Origin: Streptococcus merionis DSM 19192
GTDB taxonomy: Bacteria > Bacillota > Bacilli > Lactobacillales > Streptococcaceae
Direction: 5' to 3'
Length of the DNA: 64,000 nucleotides
Assembly: GCF_000380085.1 (NCBI RefSeq)
Contig: NZ_KB904539.1
Location: 124,001-188,000 of the forward strand
How positions within the stretch are numbered: position 1 is the stretch's first letter; each line of letters starts with the position of its first letter. The position numbers were made by a program, and so were the translations under genes. Positions 46,669 to 56,704 of the stretch are shown here, piece after piece. The notes beneath the pieces are model-generated. The model had not been told where the DNA came from. It ran no database searches and saw only the letters and a list, made by a program, of their open reading frames with translations.

Positions 46669-46869
46669 AAAAACTCCTTGTTTGTTAGTTATTAGTATTC
46701 ACAGCTTAGCACAGTTACTCAAATCTGTCTTTAGTTACTACTCATCGTTGTTTTAGGACTAGGCTAAATCTCAGTCCTAAAAAAGCCTTGATGATCGAAA
46801 AAGTTCTTTTGGTTTAAAGTATCTAGATGGTAAATTCTTACGATTTTTGACAGTCTGCCTATTCTGTGC

Positions 46870-47709
46870 TTAATTCTCATTCTGTAGCATGCGCAAGCTA
46901 ATTTCGAAATTCATCATATCATTTTCGTTGATTTGACGCAGGGTTTGGGTGAGAATTTTTTGGCCGTTTTCAAGAGAAAGTTTCGCACGGTCAAGACGTT
47001 CCTGTGCTTTGAAATACTGGCTTGGATCTTCCTTTATTTTAATATAGCCGTCAAGAACATCATTGAAATTACGCATGTTGCTCTGGTGAATGGCTAAGAG
47101 CTCATTTTTATTGGAGAGTTCGGATTGTTCCAGCTTGGCAACGATCTGCTCGTTACTTTTTGCAAGCGATGTGTAAATTTCAAGGACCTCAGGTGCTATT
47201 TGCTGGATATAGCGAACCCTAGTTAAGGTTTCGCTCGCCTTATCATCAGCGGCTTGGTAGATGTAGTCAGGATTGGAAGTTGTGTCTTTAGGGCGCAAGA
47301 AAGACATCACCCGCTCAGCATCTGGAAAGATGTCCTCGACCAAGTTGAGCACCCCATCTGTCACATCCGTCAGAAAGTTCCCTTTGGGTTGCAAAGCAGA
47401 AGCGATATGAATCATACTGATGACTTCTTGGTAACGCTGAGGAGCCATTTTGTCTCCGTGACGCTCAATCAACTCACTCAATTCTTTGGAATCGTGATTG
47501 ATTCTCTTATAAAGTTTCGGGTACTGGCCTTCCTCGTTATTTTGCTTCAAATTGCGAACGTAATCGAGCCCGAGTTTCAGATTAACTGATAGTAATTCTA
47601 TTTTTTTGAGTTCTGTTTTTGTTTTGTAGCGAAGTCCACCGATGATAGCAGCAGCTACAGTTGCAGTTGGAACAGCTAACCACATTAAAATATATAATAA
47701 ATCAAGCAT
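46870..47709 (-). CDS. XpaC-like membrane-anchored protein (279 aa)
   Basis: One N-terminal membrane helix (residues about 4-26, LLYILMWLAVPTATVAAAIIGG) followed by a helical cytosolic domain. The position directly before a telA homologue and the pattern (DVTDGVLNLVEDIFPDAERVMSFL, a long helical C-terminus) fit XpaC-family proteins, annotated from a colour assay as 'bromo-chloroindolyl phosphate hydrolysis'. A true hydrolase activity is doubtful. The TelA-XpaC pair probably works at the envelope. Confidence 0.7.
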   Translation of the reverse strand: MLDLLYILMWLAVPTATVAAAIIGGLRYKTKTELKKIELLSVNLKLGLDYVRNLKQNNEEGQYPKLYKRINHDSKELSELIERHGDKMAPQRYQEVISMIHIASALQPKGNFLTDVTDGVLNLVEDIFPDAERVMSFLRPKDTTSNPDYIYQAADDKASETLTRVRYIQQIAPEVLEIYTSLAKSNEQIVAKLEQSELSNKNELLAIHQSNMRNFNDVLDGYIKIKEDPSQYFKAQERLDRAKLSLENGQKILTQTLRQINENDMMNFEISLRMLQNEN

Positions 47710-47814
47710 AGTGTCTTATTGGCAAGCGCCAGTATAGTCCCTCCTCCCACATTCTTTCTATCAAATTATACACTGAAATGGCGCTGGATACAAGCTTTTA
47801 ACAGGTTTTATGGA

Positions 47815-47873
47815 AGAAAAAGAGCTGTGAAGGTTTTCTAAAATCCGAAGATTTTAAAGCGTTCCACAGCTCT
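47815..47873 (-). terminator. Terminator of the usp gene
   Basis: Read on the minus strand: AGAGCTGTG pairs with CACAGCTCT around a large loop, followed by TTTTTCTT. Confidence 0.7.
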
Positions 47874-47894
47874 CTGAGAGGCTTGATAAGTGAG

Positions 47895-48344
47895 CTAGAC
47901 TTTATTTGGATCACGGACAATCAGTAAATCCACACGGGCGTTGCGCATGATGTATTCAGACGAAGACCCAATCAGCAAACGCTCAAAGCTGTTAAGACCA
48001 GTTGCCCCTAGTAAGATGAGGTCAACATTTTCACGATCAGGGATTTCCTTAGCCAGAAGTGGGCGAGGATCGCCTAATTCAAGCACGGATTTCACATGTT
48101 GCAAACCAGCTTCGCGAGCACGCTCTTCGTATTTTTCCAACTGAACCTTGGCCTCAGTTTCTAAATTGACATAAACATTGGTGTCAAAGGCTGAGTAGGT
48201 GTGAAGGGCGCGATTATCGATGACATGAGCGATCACAAGTTGAGCCTGATTACGCCAAGCAACATTAACAGCTTTTTCAAAAGCCAGCTCTGCTTCTGGT
48301 GAGCCGTCAACAGCGACCATGACGCATTGATAAGTTTGAATCAT
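47895..48344 (-). CDS. Universal stress protein UspA-like (149 aa)
   Basis: A single Usp domain. The ATP-binding signature GATGLNSFERLLIGSSSEYI is at residues about 116-135 and the N-terminal strand is VMVAVDGSPEAELAF. Nucleotide-binding Usp proteins act as dimers in stress survival. The start at 48344 follows AAGGAGGG; the frame to 48392 is not used. It is alone in its unit, divergent from the small membrane gene. Confidence 0.92.
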   Translation of the reverse strand: MIQTYQCVMVAVDGSPEAELAFEKAVNVAWRNQAQLVIAHVIDNRALHTYSAFDTNVYVNLETEAKVQLEKYEERAREAGLQHVKSVLELGDPRPLLAKEIPDRENVDLILLGATGLNSFERLLIGSSSEYIMRNARVDLLIVRDPNKV

Positions 48345-48647
48345 AAAAATCCCTCCTTTTTTAGGGTGCAAGTAGAAGACTGCTTTGGTCAAGCAGAATT
48401 CTAGTTCTCTTTGTAAGTCTATTGTAAACCTTTTTAGAAAAAATGTAAAGGCTTACAATTAAAAAATAAATCTTAGTTTGGTTTATCGCTAATCTAATCA
48501 TTCTAGCAAATTTCTAGGAAAAATTTTGTATAAAAAGATAGTAAGCGTTTGCGATACAGGTTGGCCTATGCTAGACTATGATAAAAGATAGAAAGCCTAT
48601 AAACGTAAGAAAACATTTTACTAAAGTATCAGTCAAGGAGGAGAAGC
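48345..48647. other. Divergent intergenic region with a cre-like motif
   Basis: No gene. AGTAAGCGTTTGCGA near 48543-48557 resembles a cre site in reverse, with one mismatch in the first conserved base. It could affect either divergent gene; weak evidence. Confidence 0.3.
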
Positions 48648-48818
48648 ATGAAATTAAACGGTCCTAGAATTTTTATCCTGCTCTTATTTTTGTTTGTCAC
48701 TGGTTTAAATTGTTACCAGATTTTTGTGAAAAATAATCTGCTTTATTGCTTAGTCGAAGTTTTCTCCTTTTTCTTACTGTTGATGGGGTTATATAGAACG
48801 TCAGATAGAAGAAAATGA
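48648..48818 (+). CDS. Small membrane protein, possibly DUF3272-like (56 aa)
   Basis: A short gene with an excellent AAGGAGGAG site 5-7 nt before its ATG. It encodes MKLNGPRIFILLLFLFVTGL at the start, a second hydrophobic segment around residues 31-49 (LLYCLVEVFSFFLLLMGLY) and a basic end RTSDRRK. Two helices with a short hairpin make it a small integral membrane protein. Streptococci carry a DUF3272 family of this size; the match is a tentative impression. It precedes the aminotransferase gene by 266 nt. Confidence 0.7.
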   Translation: MKLNGPRIFILLLFLFVTGLNCYQIFVKNNLLYCLVEVFSFFLLLMGLYRTSDRRK

Positions 48819-49084
48819 ACTGACTCTTTTCTAGCAGTAGTGTTCTCTTTTGTATCAAGAAATGTAAGTGCTGATTTTATTTTGAAAAGCGAACGATGAA
48901 TAGCAGAAAACTGGCTTTGGGTGAAAGTCTAGAGACATTTTGGTAAGGCCTCCATTCATTAGCTTTTATGAGTCATTTAAATTTTTTCCTGCTTAGCATT
49001 TTCAATGAAGTTAAGCAACAGTCTTTTAATTGTTTAATCCTCAAATTTGCGCTACAATAGAAAGCAGATTCCGTGGAGGACACT

Positions 49085-50299
49085 ATGAAAACATTTGATA
49101 AATCCAGTAAACTTGATCATGTGGCCTACGATATTCGTGGACCGGTGCTTGATGAAGCCAATCGCATGAGGGCAAACGGTGAAAAGATTTTGCGGTTAAA
49201 CACAGGTAATCCAGCTGAGTTTGGGTTTTCTGCGCCAGATGAAGTGATTCGCGACCTAATCTCTAATGCACGCCATTCCGAAGGCTATTCAGACTCTAAA
49301 GGCATTTTTCCTGCCCGAAAAGCAGTCATGCAGTATTATCAACTTCAAGGGATTCAGCATATTGATGTTGAAGACATCTACATTGGTAATGGTGTGAGCG
49401 AGCTGATTTCCATGTCAATGCAGGCTCTTTTGGATAATGGAGATGAGGTCTTAGTTCCTATGCCAGATTATCCGCTATGGACTGCCTGTGTCAGCTTGGC
49501 AGGTGGCCACGCGGTGCATTATGTTTGTGATGAGGCGGCCAATTGGTACCCTGATCTAGACGACATTCGCTCTAAAATCACTAGTAATACCAAGGCGATA
49601 GTTTTGATTAATCCGAATAATCCGACTGGTGCTGTTTATCCCTTTAATATTTTGGCTGAGATTGTTGAAATTGCTCGCCAGCACGATTTGATTATCTTTT
49701 CAGATGAAGTTTATGACCGTCTTTTGTATGATGGTCGTCGTCATATTCCTGTGGCAACCCTGTCTGATGATGTTTTGACAGTAACGATGTCTGGACTGTC
49801 TAAGTCTCATCGGATTGCAGGCTTCCGTGTCGGTTGGATGTTAATATCTGGAGACAAAAGGCGGGCTAAAGGCTATATTGAAGGCCTTAATATGCTTTCT
49901 AATATGCGCCTGTGCTCCAATGTTTTAGCTCAGCAGGTTGTTCAGACCTCTTTGGGAGGTCATCAGTCCGCAGACAAACTGATTTTGCCAGGCGGTCGTC
50001 TTTTTGAACAGCGTAATTTTATCTACAAGGCCATTAACGAAGTGCCGGGCTTATCAGCAGTCGAGCCTCAGGCTGGCATGTACATTTTCCCTAAAATTGA
50101 TAGCCAGATGTACGATATTTCAAATGACGAGCAGTTTGTGCTCAATTTCCTCAAGGAAGAAAAGGTTCTGTTGACCCACGGTCGCGGGTTTAACATGGCA
50201 ACACCAGATCATTTCCGTATTGTCTTCTTACCTCGTGTGGATGAATTGGCAGAGCTGCAAGAAAAATTGACCCGTCATCTTTACCAATACCGACGATAA
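49085..50299 (+). CDS. PLP-dependent aminotransferase, AlaT/AspC class (404 aa)
   Basis: A fold-type I class I/II aminotransferase. The PLP-lysine is in SGLSKSHRIAGFRVGW; other family residues are NPNNPTGAVYP, DEVYDRLLYDG and RIVFLPRVDEL with the carboxylate-binding Arg. Homologues in streptococci are annotated as alanine aminotransferase (AlaT) and sit ahead of codY. The start at 49085 follows GGAGGA; the upstream GTG overlaps that site. Alanine or aspartate as substrate is inference. Confidence 0.9.
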   Translation: MKTFDKSSKLDHVAYDIRGPVLDEANRMRANGEKILRLNTGNPAEFGFSAPDEVIRDLISNARHSEGYSDSKGIFPARKAVMQYYQLQGIQHIDVEDIYIGNGVSELISMSMQALLDNGDEVLVPMPDYPLWTACVSLAGGHAVHYVCDEAANWYPDLDDIRSKITSNTKAIVLINPNNPTGAVYPFNILAEIVEIARQHDLIIFSDEVYDRLLYDGRRHIPVATLSDDVLTVTMSGLSKSHRIAGFRVGWMLISGDKRRAKGYIEGLNMLSNMRLCSNVLAQQVVQTSLGGHQSADKLILPGGRLFEQRNFIYKAINEVPGLSAVEPQAGMYIFPKIDSQMYDISNDEQFVLNFLKEEKVLLTHGRGFNMATPDHFRIVFLPRVDELAELQEKLTRHLYQYRR

Positions 50300-50311
50300 T
50301 GTCAAAGGAAG

Positions 50312-50369
50312 TGAGAGGGAGTGGGAAAGAACTCGAACAACCCAAAAAGAGTTCGTTTTCTCACCCCTC
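50312..50369. terminator. Repeat R3, copy 3 (terminator-like)
   Basis: GAGGGAGTGGGAAAGAACTC pairs with GAGTTCGTTTTCTCACCCCTC (a few mismatches). It follows the aminotransferase stop and lacks a T run on this side. Confidence 0.6.
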
Positions 50370-50420
50370 GCACAGTTGATTAGGTCAGATTTGGAGTGTA
50401 AAACACGAACAAATCTGCCA

Positions 50421-50486
50421 ATCAACCACTGCGCTAAGGTGTTTACGCAAACGATGAGAGGTGAGATTGGACTTGAGCCCAGCCTC
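50421..50486 (-). repeat. R1-associated repeat segment
   Basis: The reverse complement matches 34421-34485 (GAGGCTGGGCTCAAGTCC, CCTCTCAT.GTTTGCGT and GCGCAGTGG). This is the left flank of the R1 repeat without the cruciform part. Confidence 0.65.
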
Positions 50487-50594
50487 TCTCACTCTTTTTT
50501 TATCAGAGCAGGAAGTTGTTTTCCGAACAAATCTACGCAACCGTTCGTCAACTGCATGAAAAGTAAGAAAATTATATCCCCTAAAACAATAGGA

Positions 50595-50640
50595 AATTTT
50601 CTGATAATTAATTGCAGTATAGGTCAGACTTTGTTATAAT
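50595..50640 (+). promoter_or_regulatory. codY promoter with CodY box
   Basis: AATTTTCTGATAATT (50595-50609) matches the CodY box AATTTTCWGAAAATT at 14 of 15 positions. It directly precedes the -35 TTGCAG (50612-50617), a 17-bp spacer and TATAAT (50635-50640). Negative autoregulation by CodY is expected. Confidence 0.85.
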
Positions 50641-50668
50641 AAGGGTAATCAAAAACAAGGTGGACATT

Positions 50669-51457
50669 ATGACAACTCTATTAGAGAAAACACGTAGTAT
50701 TACAGCGATTTTGAAACGTTCTGAGGAACAGTTGCAAAAGAAATTGCCCTACAATCCGATGGTTGAGGAATTAGCTGATATCATTGATTGTAATGCTTGT
50801 ATTATCAATAGTTCAGGAGAAATCCTGGGCTACTTTATGAAATACAAGACCAATAATGACCGTGTTGAAGAAATCTTTGAAAAACATCAGTTTCCAGAGC
50901 ATTATATCCGCTCAGCTGCAATGATTTACGATACAGAGGCGAACTTGCCTGTTGATAGTAACTTATCTGTTTTTCCAGAAGAATCGCTTGATATTTATCC
51001 CAATGGCTTGACAACGATTGTCCCAATCCACGTTTCAGGAATTCGGTTTGGCTCTTTAATCATTTGGCGTAACGATAATAAATTTGAGGACGAGGATCTC
51101 ATTTTGATTGAGATGGCGTCAACCGTTGTCGGAATTCAGTTGCTCAACTTCCAACGTGAAAAGGGCGAAGAGAGCATTCGTAAGCGCACGGCTGTTAGCA
51201 TGGCGGTCAACACGCTTTCTTACTCTGAGATGAAGGCTGTCTCAGCGATTTTACGCGAATTAGATGGAAACGAAGGGCAGTTGACCGCATCCGTCATTGC
51301 AGACCGCATCGGTATTACCAGATCAGTCATTGTTAATGCTCTGCGTAAGTTGGAGTCGGCTGGGATCATTGAGAGCCGCTCACTAGGAATGAAAGGAACC
51401 TATCTCAAGGTGCTCATTCCAGATATCTTCGAGGAGATCAAGAAACGAGATTATTAA
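50669..51457 (+). CDS. codY: Global regulator CodY (262 aa)
   Basis: The branched-chain-amino-acid (and in some species GTP) sensing repressor. An N-terminal GAF domain (residues about 1-150, with the ligand-pocket region [19 protein letters not shown]) is followed by a winged helix containing [29 protein letters not shown]. Full length. The start at 50669 follows AAGGTGGA; the frame from 50612 reads through the promoter. A near-perfect CodY box lies at its own promoter. The nicotinamidase-like gene begins 1 nt after the stop. Confidence 0.98.
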   Translation: MTTLLEKTRSITAILKRSEEQLQKKLPYNPMVEELADIIDCNACIINSSGEILGYFMKYKTNNDRVEEIFEKHQFPEHYIRSAAMIYDTEANLPVDSNLSVFPEESLDIYPNGLTTIVPIHVSGIRFGSLIIWRNDNKFEDEDLILIEMASTVVGIQLLNFQREKGEESIRKRTAVSMAVNTLSYSEMKAVSAILRELDGNEGQLTASVIADRIGITRSVIVNALRKLESAGIIESRSLGMKGTYLKVLIPDIFEEIKKRDY

Positions 51458-51458
51458 A

Positions 51459-52013
51459 ATGACCAAGAAAGCTTTAATCTTGATTGATTATACCTATGAT
51501 TTTGTAGCTGAGGATGGCAAATTGACGGCTGGTAAACTAGCACAGGTGATTTCAGAGCGGATTGCTCAAGTCACCCAAGAAGCCTTTGAGCAAGGGGATT
51601 ATATCTTTTTTGCCATAGATTCACATGATGAAGCTGATAGTTTTCATCCAGAAAGTCGCCTCTTTCCTCCGCACAATATCAAGGGAACGAGCGGACGGCA
51701 ATTGTATGGCCCTTTGGCAGATTTTTATGCAGAGCATCAGGATGATGCGCGGGTCTTTTGGATGGACAAGCGGCATTATTCGGCTTTCTCAGGGACGGAT
51801 TTGGATATTCGCCTTAGAGAGCGAAGGGTCGAAACTCTTGTTTTGACAGGGGTTTTGTCGGACATCTGTGTCCTTCATACAGCTATTGATGCCTACAATC
51901 TCGGGTATAAGATAGAGATTATTGCATCAGCTATCGCTTCTATCACAGAAGAAGCGCACGCTTTTGCACTGAATCATTTGGAACATGTGCTTGGTGCGAC
52001 CATTTTGCCTTAG
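51459..52013 (+). CDS. Isochorismatase-family hydrolase, nicotinamidase-like (184 aa)
   Basis: A cysteine hydrolase. The catalytic triad is visible as Asp in LIDYTYDFVA, Lys in WMDKRHYSAFSGT and Cys in TGVLSDICVLHTAIDAYN. The FFAIDSHDEADSFHPESRLFPPH segment gives the metal-binding Asp-His-His of nicotinamidases (PncA), which convert nicotinamide to nicotinate for NAD salvage. The following of codY is conserved in streptococci. It is probably co-transcribed with codY. Confidence 0.9.
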   Translation: MTKKALILIDYTYDFVAEDGKLTAGKLAQVISERIAQVTQEAFEQGDYIFFAIDSHDEADSFHPESRLFPPHNIKGTSGRQLYGPLADFYAEHQDDARVFWMDKRHYSAFSGTDLDIRLRERRVETLVLTGVLSDICVLHTAIDAYNLGYKIEIIASAIASITEEAHAFALNHLEHVLGATILP

Positions 52014-52142
52014 ACTCGGTATAGTGCATGATGTTGGAAATGGACTGTAAAAGCTGTTGAAATTAGTGGATTTGAGTTTGCTTAGCAGTGATTTTAATGG
52101 CTGGTGCGGTCTTGCTTGGTAATTAAATGATTTTGTAGAGGC

Positions 52143-52171
52143 TGAGACAGATGTACTCAGTCTCATTTTTT
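52143..52171 (+). terminator. Terminator of the codY unit
   Basis: TGAGAC-N11-GTCTCA followed by TTTTTT. Confidence 0.8.
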
Positions 52172-52354
52172 GTAGTTTGCCAAGTTTGATGCAGTAGTTG
52201 TATGGTTTATAAAATGAGTTTGAAACCAAAGTAATCCAAGCTCCTATATTTTTAGATTTAGTGGCAAGACGCAACGGTTGGGAGTAAGGCAACGAAGTCA
52301 ATTTTAATGAAATCACGACTTCTTATACGTAATCTTCAACGATTATACGTTTTT
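52172..52354. other. Non-coding stretch before gatC
   Basis: No gene. GGTTGGGAGTAAGGC near 52276 resembles part of the R1 repeat, and TATACGTAATC/GATTATACG (52325-52350) forms a short hairpin. Probably eroded repeat material. Confidence 0.35.
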
Positions 52355-52400
52355 GGAGTGAGGACGAGACCATCATGGTGGTCTGTCTCACTCCCTTTTT
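52355..52400 (+). terminator. Second terminator-like hairpin upstream of gatC
   Basis: GGAGTGAGGACGAGACC pairs with GGTCTGTCTCACTCC (one bulge), followed by CTTTTT. Related sequence occurs near 59748-59798. Confidence 0.7.
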
Positions 52401-52491
52401 GGCTGTATCTTGTTTAGAAAGCTTTTCTTGAACTAGGAAAAATCCCCTACAATATGGTAAAATAAACTATAAATCTTTTAAAGGAGCTAGA

Positions 52492-52794
52492 ATGAAAATT
52501 TCTGATGAAGAAGTACGCCATGTGGCCAAGCTGTCCAAACTCAGTTTCACTGAAGAAGAAACGACAGCTTTTGCGACGAGTTTGACTAAGATCGTTGATA
52601 TGGTGGAATTATTAAATGAAGTGGATACAACAGGGGTGCCGATTACAACGACTATGGCTGAGCGGGTCAATGTCATGCGCGAGGATAAGGCGGAGGCTGG
52701 CTGGAGTTGCGACGAGCTTTTCAAAAATGTTCCTGAGCATGAAAATAACTTAATCAAGGTACCAGCTATTCTAGAAGACGGAGGGGATGCTTAA
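52492..52794 (+). CDS. gatC: Asp-tRNA(Asn)/Glu-tRNA(Gln) amidotransferase subunit C (100 aa)
   Basis: The small subunit that wraps around GatA and GatB. It starts [23 protein letters not shown], the standard GatC N-terminus, and ends near [18 protein letters not shown]-type site. The stop and the gatA start overlap (TAATG), so translation is coupled. A TATGGTAAAAT promoter-like sequence lies about 35 nt upstream. Confidence 0.97.
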   Translation: MKISDEEVRHVAKLSKLSFTEEETTAFATSLTKIVDMVELLNEVDTTGVPITTTMAERVNVMREDKAEAGWSCDELFKNVPEHENNLIKVPAILEDGGDA

Positions 52795-54260
52795 TGACTT
52801 TGAAACATAAGACGGTTGGTGAGTTGCATGAGCTTCTCGTCAATAAAGAAGTATCGGTTGTTGAGTTGACCAAGGCGACCTTGGACGATATCAAAGCGCG
52901 TGAAGAAGCCGTCGGCAGCTTTATTACTATTGCCGAAGACGAGGCTTTGACTCAGGCTGCAAAAATCGATGAAAAAGGAATTGATGTAGATAATGTCATG
53001 GCAGGAATTCCTCTAGCTGTTAAGGATAATATTTCCACCAAGGGAATTTTGACAACAGCAGCTTCTAAGATGCTCTACAATTATGAACCGATTTTTGATG
53101 CGACTTCTGTAGCTAATGCTTATGAAAAAGATATGGTCGTTATCGGAAAGACCAATATGGATGAGTTTGCTATGGGTGGCTCAACCGAGACCTCTTACTT
53201 TAAAAAGACCAAGAACGCTTGGGATCAGACTAAGGTTCCCGGTGGGTCATCAGGCGGTTCTGCGACAGCAGTGGCATCTGGTCAAGTGCGTTTGTCACTC
53301 GGTTCGGATACGGGGGGCTCTATTCGCCAACCAGCAGCTTTTAACGGTGTGGTCGGAATGAAGCCAACCTATGGAACAGTGTCTCGTTTTGGCTTGATTG
53401 CCTTTGGGAGTTCCCTAGATCAAATTGGACCATTCTCGCAAACGGTTAAAGAAAATGCTCAGTTGCTCAATGTGATTGCAGGGCACGATGCCAAGGATGC
53501 CACATCAGCTCAGCTTGTGGTGGCAGATTATGCTAGCAAAATTGGTCAAGAGATCAAAGGACTCAAGATTGCACTTCCGAAAGAGTATATCGGTGAAGGG
53601 ATTGACCCGCAAATTAAAGACTGTATTTTACAAGCAGCTAAACATTTGGAAAGTCTGGGCGCAGTGGTTGAGGAAGTCAGCCTTCCGCATAGCAAGTATG
53701 GTGTGGCGGTTTATTATATCATCGCTTCGTCTGAAGCTTCCTCAAACTTGCAACGTTTTGATGGGATTCGCTATGGTTTCCGTGCAGAAGATGCGACAAA
53801 TCTGGATGAGATTTATATAAAGACACGCAGTCAAGGCTTTGGTGAGGAGGTCAAACGCCGAATCATGCTTGGTACCTTTAGCTTGTCATCTGGTTACTAT
53901 GATGCCTACTTCAAAAAAGCTGGTCAGGTGCGTACACTGATTATTCAGGATTTTGAAAAAGTCTTTGCGGATTATGATTTGATTTTGGGGCCAACAGCTC
54001 CAACGGTGGCCTTTGATTTGGATAGTCTTAGCCACGATCCTGTTGCCATGTACTTGGCTGATTTGCTGACGATTCCAGTCAACTTGGCAGGTTTACCGGG
54101 AATTTCGATTCCTGCTGGCTTTGTAGAAGGCTTACCGGTTGGTTTGCAATTGATTGGACCAAAACATAGTGAGGAAACCATTTATCAAGTGGCAGCAGCC
54201 TTTGAAGCAACGACAGACTATCATAAGCAACAACCCGTGATTTTTGGAGGTGAAAATTAA
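52794..54260 (+). CDS. gatA: Amidotransferase subunit A (488 aa)
   Basis: The glutaminase subunit of the amidotransferase that makes Gln-tRNA(Gln) from Glu-tRNA(Gln). Amidase-signature Lys is in [11 protein letters not shown]; the cis-Ser and Ser nucleophile are in [16 protein letters not shown] and [13 protein letters not shown]. Full length. It overlaps gatC by 1 nt at the start and gatB by 1 nt at the end. Confidence 0.98.
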   Translation: MTLKHKTVGELHELLVNKEVSVVELTKATLDDIKAREEAVGSFITIAEDEALTQAAKIDEKGIDVDNVMAGIPLAVKDNISTKGILTTAASKMLYNYEPIFDATSVANAYEKDMVVIGKTNMDEFAMGGSTETSYFKKTKNAWDQTKVPGGSSGGSATAVASGQVRLSLGSDTGGSIRQPAAFNGVVGMKPTYGTVSRFGLIAFGSSLDQIGPFSQTVKENAQLLNVIAGHDAKDATSAQLVVADYASKIGQEIKGLKIALPKEYIGEGIDPQIKDCILQAAKHLESLGAVVEEVSLPHSKYGVAVYYIIASSEASSNLQRFDGIRYGFRAEDATNLDEIYIKTRSQGFGEEVKRRIMLGTFSLSSGYYDAYFKKAGQVRTLIIQDFEKVFADYDLILGPTAPTVAFDLDSLSHDPVAMYLADLLTIPVNLAGLPGISIPAGFVEGLPVGLQLIGPKHSEETIYQVAAAFEATTDYHKQQPVIFGGEN

Positions 54261-55696
54261 TGAACTTTGAAACCATTATCGGGCTTGAGGTCCATGTTGA
54301 ATTGAATACCAATTCAAAGATTTTCTCCTCATCATCTGCGCATTTTGGAGAGGAGCCAAATGCTAACACCAATATCATCGACTGGTCTTTTCCAGGCGTC
54401 TTGCCAGTGATGAACAAGGGGGTGATTGATTACGGGATTAAGGCAGCTTTAGCTTTGAATATGGCTATTCACCAGCACATGCACTTTGACCGTAAGAATT
54501 ACTTCTATCCTGATAACCCTAAGGCCTATCAAATTTCTCAGTTTGATGAGCCGATCGGCTATAATGGTTGGATTGAGATTGAGTTAGAAGACGGCTCTAC
54601 TAAGAAAATTCGCATTGAACGGGCGCATTTGGAAGAAGATGCAGGAAAAAATACCCACGGGACAGATGGTTATTCCTATGTTGATTTGAACCGTCAAGGT
54701 GTGCCTCTGATTGAGATTGTGTCTGAAGCAGATATGCGCAGTCCAGAAGAGGCTTATGCTTACTTGACAGCCCTGAAAGAAATTATCCAGTATACAGGCA
54801 TTTCAGATGTGAAAATGGAAGAGGGGTCTATGCGGGTTGATGCCAATATCTCTCTTCGTCCCTACGGTCAAGAAGCCTTTGGTACCAAAACTGAGCTGAA
54901 AAACTTGAACTCCTTTAATTACGTCAAAAAAGGGTTGCAGTATGAAGTCGAACGTCAAGCTAAGATTTTGCGTTCTGGTGGTCAAATTCAGCAGGAAACA
55001 CGTCGCTATGATGAGGCAACTGGGGAAACTATTCTCATGCGGGTCAAAGAAGGATCCGCTGATTACCGCTATTTCCCAGAACCAGACCTTCCGCTATATG
55101 AGATTGACGATAACTGGATTGCAGAAGTTAAATCAACCTTGCCGAAGTTTCCTAAGGAGCGTCGTGCAGATTATAGGGAACGTTTGGGCTTGTCAAGCTA
55201 TGATGCTAGTCAATTGACTGCAACGAAAGCCTTATCAGACTTCTTTGAAGCAGCTGTTGCGCTTGGTGGTGATGCCAAGCAGGTGTCCAACTGGTTGCAA
55301 GGAGAAGTAGCTCAATTCTTGAATGCCGAGCAAAAGACCCTGCCAGAAATTGCCTTATCACCAGAAAATCTGGTCGAAATGCTGGGTTTGATTGCAGATG
55401 GAACGATTTCATCTAAAATTGCTAAGAAAGTCTTTGTGCATTTGGCAAAAAATGGTGGTTCTGCGCGTGAATATGTGGAAAAAGCAGGCTTAGTGCAGAT
55501 TTCAGATCCTGCTGTCTTGATTCCAATTATTCATCAAGTCTTTGCAGACAATGAAGCGGCTGTCGCAGACTTCAAGTCTGGGAAACGCAATGCGGATAAA
55601 GCCTTCACAGGTTTCCTCATGAAAGCAACCAAAGGACAAGCCAATCCACAAGTGGCTCTGAAACTCTTGGCAGAAGAGCTAGCTAAGTTGAAGTAA
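54260..55696 (+). CDS. gatB: Amidotransferase subunit B (478 aa)
   Basis: The tRNA-binding kinase subunit. It starts [22 protein letters not shown] and has the typical [19 protein letters not shown] motif and [10 protein letters not shown]. The C-terminal YqeY-like tail domain is complete ([18 protein letters not shown]). It closes the gatCAB operon before a strong terminator. Confidence 0.98.
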   Translation: MNFETIIGLEVHVELNTNSKIFSSSSAHFGEEPNANTNIIDWSFPGVLPVMNKGVIDYGIKAALALNMAIHQHMHFDRKNYFYPDNPKAYQISQFDEPIGYNGWIEIELEDGSTKKIRIERAHLEEDAGKNTHGTDGYSYVDLNRQGVPLIEIVSEADMRSPEEAYAYLTALKEIIQYTGISDVKMEEGSMRVDANISLRPYGQEAFGTKTELKNLNSFNYVKKGLQYEVERQAKILRSGGQIQQETRRYDEATGETILMRVKEGSADYRYFPEPDLPLYEIDDNWIAEVKSTLPKFPKERRADYRERLGLSSYDASQLTATKALSDFFEAAVALGGDAKQVSNWLQGEVAQFLNAEQKTLPEIALSPENLVEMLGLIADGTISSKIAKKVFVHLAKNGGSAREYVEKAGLVQISDPAVLIPIIHQVFADNEAAVADFKSGKRNADKAFTGFLMKATKGQANPQVALKLLAEELAKLK

Positions 55697-55724
55697 AAGA
55701 ATCGGTAAAATTTTAAAAAACAGT

Positions 55725-55774
55725 AAAACTGCATGAAGATAACGGTTACTTACCGAAGATTTCATGCAGTTTTT
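55725..55774. terminator. Terminator of gatCAB
   Basis: AAAACTGCATGAA pairs with TTCATGCAGTTTT, then T. The outer stem is the same as at 23305-23378. Confidence 0.85.
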
Positions 55775-55827
55775 ATGGTTTATACGGGAGTGGTTCATTT
55801 GCAAAGACATAGGTCTAATCGCACTTT

Positions 55828-55917
55828 ATACTCAATAAAAATCAAAAAGAAAACTAGAAAACTAGCTGAAGGCTGTGCTGACGTACGGTAATTTGCATTT
55901 GATTTTTGAAGAGTATC
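55828..55917 (+). repeat. BOX-like repeat, complete
   Basis: Inverted ends ATACTCAATAAAAATC and GATTTTTGAAGAGTAT enclose CTAGCTGAAGG and GCTGACGTACGG, which resemble the pneumococcal BOX C and BOX A cores. About 90 bp. Confidence 0.75.
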
Positions 55918-55982
55918 AAACGAAAGACTTGACTTGTAAAGATAGTCAATTGAATCAAGAATGGTACAACTATGCTAGAAAC

Positions 55983-56465
55983 TTAAACCACTTTTCGTTC
56001 AAAAGCGTCGCTGGAAATTCCTTCTGCCAAAATCAACTTGGCCCACTCTTTAGCAGAATGGAGACTATGATCTTTGTAGTTGCCACAAGATTCGATGGTT
56101 GTCCCAGGAACGTCTTGCCATGTGGTTGACTCAGCGATTTCTTGGAGGCTGTCTTTAATCACACGAGCGATCGTTTCACTGTCGTGTTGACCCCACATGA
56201 TCATGTGAAAGCCAGTTCTACAACCAAAAGGTGAGCAGTCAATCATGCCATCCATGCGTTTGCGAATCAGCATGGCTAACAAATGCTCAATGGTGTGTAG
56301 ACCAGCAGTATCTATGGCATTGTGATTCGGCTGGAGGAGACGAATATCGTAGTTGGAAATGATGTCGCCTTTTGGCCCTTTTTCCTCACCAATCAAGCGC
56401 ACATAAGGGGCTTTTACAATCGTATGGTCTAGTTCAAAACTTTCAACAATAACTTCTTTAGACAT
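55983..56465 (-). CDS. luxS: S-ribosylhomocysteine lyase LuxS (160 aa)
   Basis: Cleaves S-ribosylhomocysteine to homocysteine and the AI-2 precursor, in methyl-cycle recycling. The metal site HTIEH (residues about 57-61) and the catalytic Cys region [12 protein letters not shown] are intact, with a third metal ligand Cys near the end in [12 protein letters not shown]. Length is standard. AAAGGAG lies before the ATG. It is convergent with the BOX-like repeat and divergent from rny. Confidence 0.98.
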   Translation of the reverse strand: MSKEVIVESFELDHTIVKAPYVRLIGEEKGPKGDIISNYDIRLLQPNHNAIDTAGLHTIEHLLAMLIRKRMDGMIDCSPFGCRTGFHMIMWGQHDSETIARVIKDSLQEIAESTTWQDVPGTTIESCGNYKDHSLHSAKEWAKLILAEGISSDAFERKVV

Positions 56466-56538
56466 GGGAAGACTCCTTTTTTATTTGTTTTCATTATACC
56501 ATAGCTTGTAAATTTCAATTGTGGATTTGATATATTTA

Positions 56539-56547
56539 TGATATAAT
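56539..56547 (+). promoter_or_regulatory. Extended -10 promoter of rny
   Basis: TGA-TATAAT; leaves a leader of about 150 nt in which I see no known regulatory RNA. Confidence 0.5.
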
Positions 56548-56704
56548 AGTAAGGAATTTGTCTAAATTCATTTTCTGGCTTATTGCAAGACATTTTAAGA
56601 AGAGCTGGAGTTTCAGCCTGATTATGATGAAGCTGAGATTGCCTGCTTAGCGGTAAGAGCAGCAAGCTAGAAAGGTCAACATTATAAAATAAAGAGGTAA
56701 AGAC

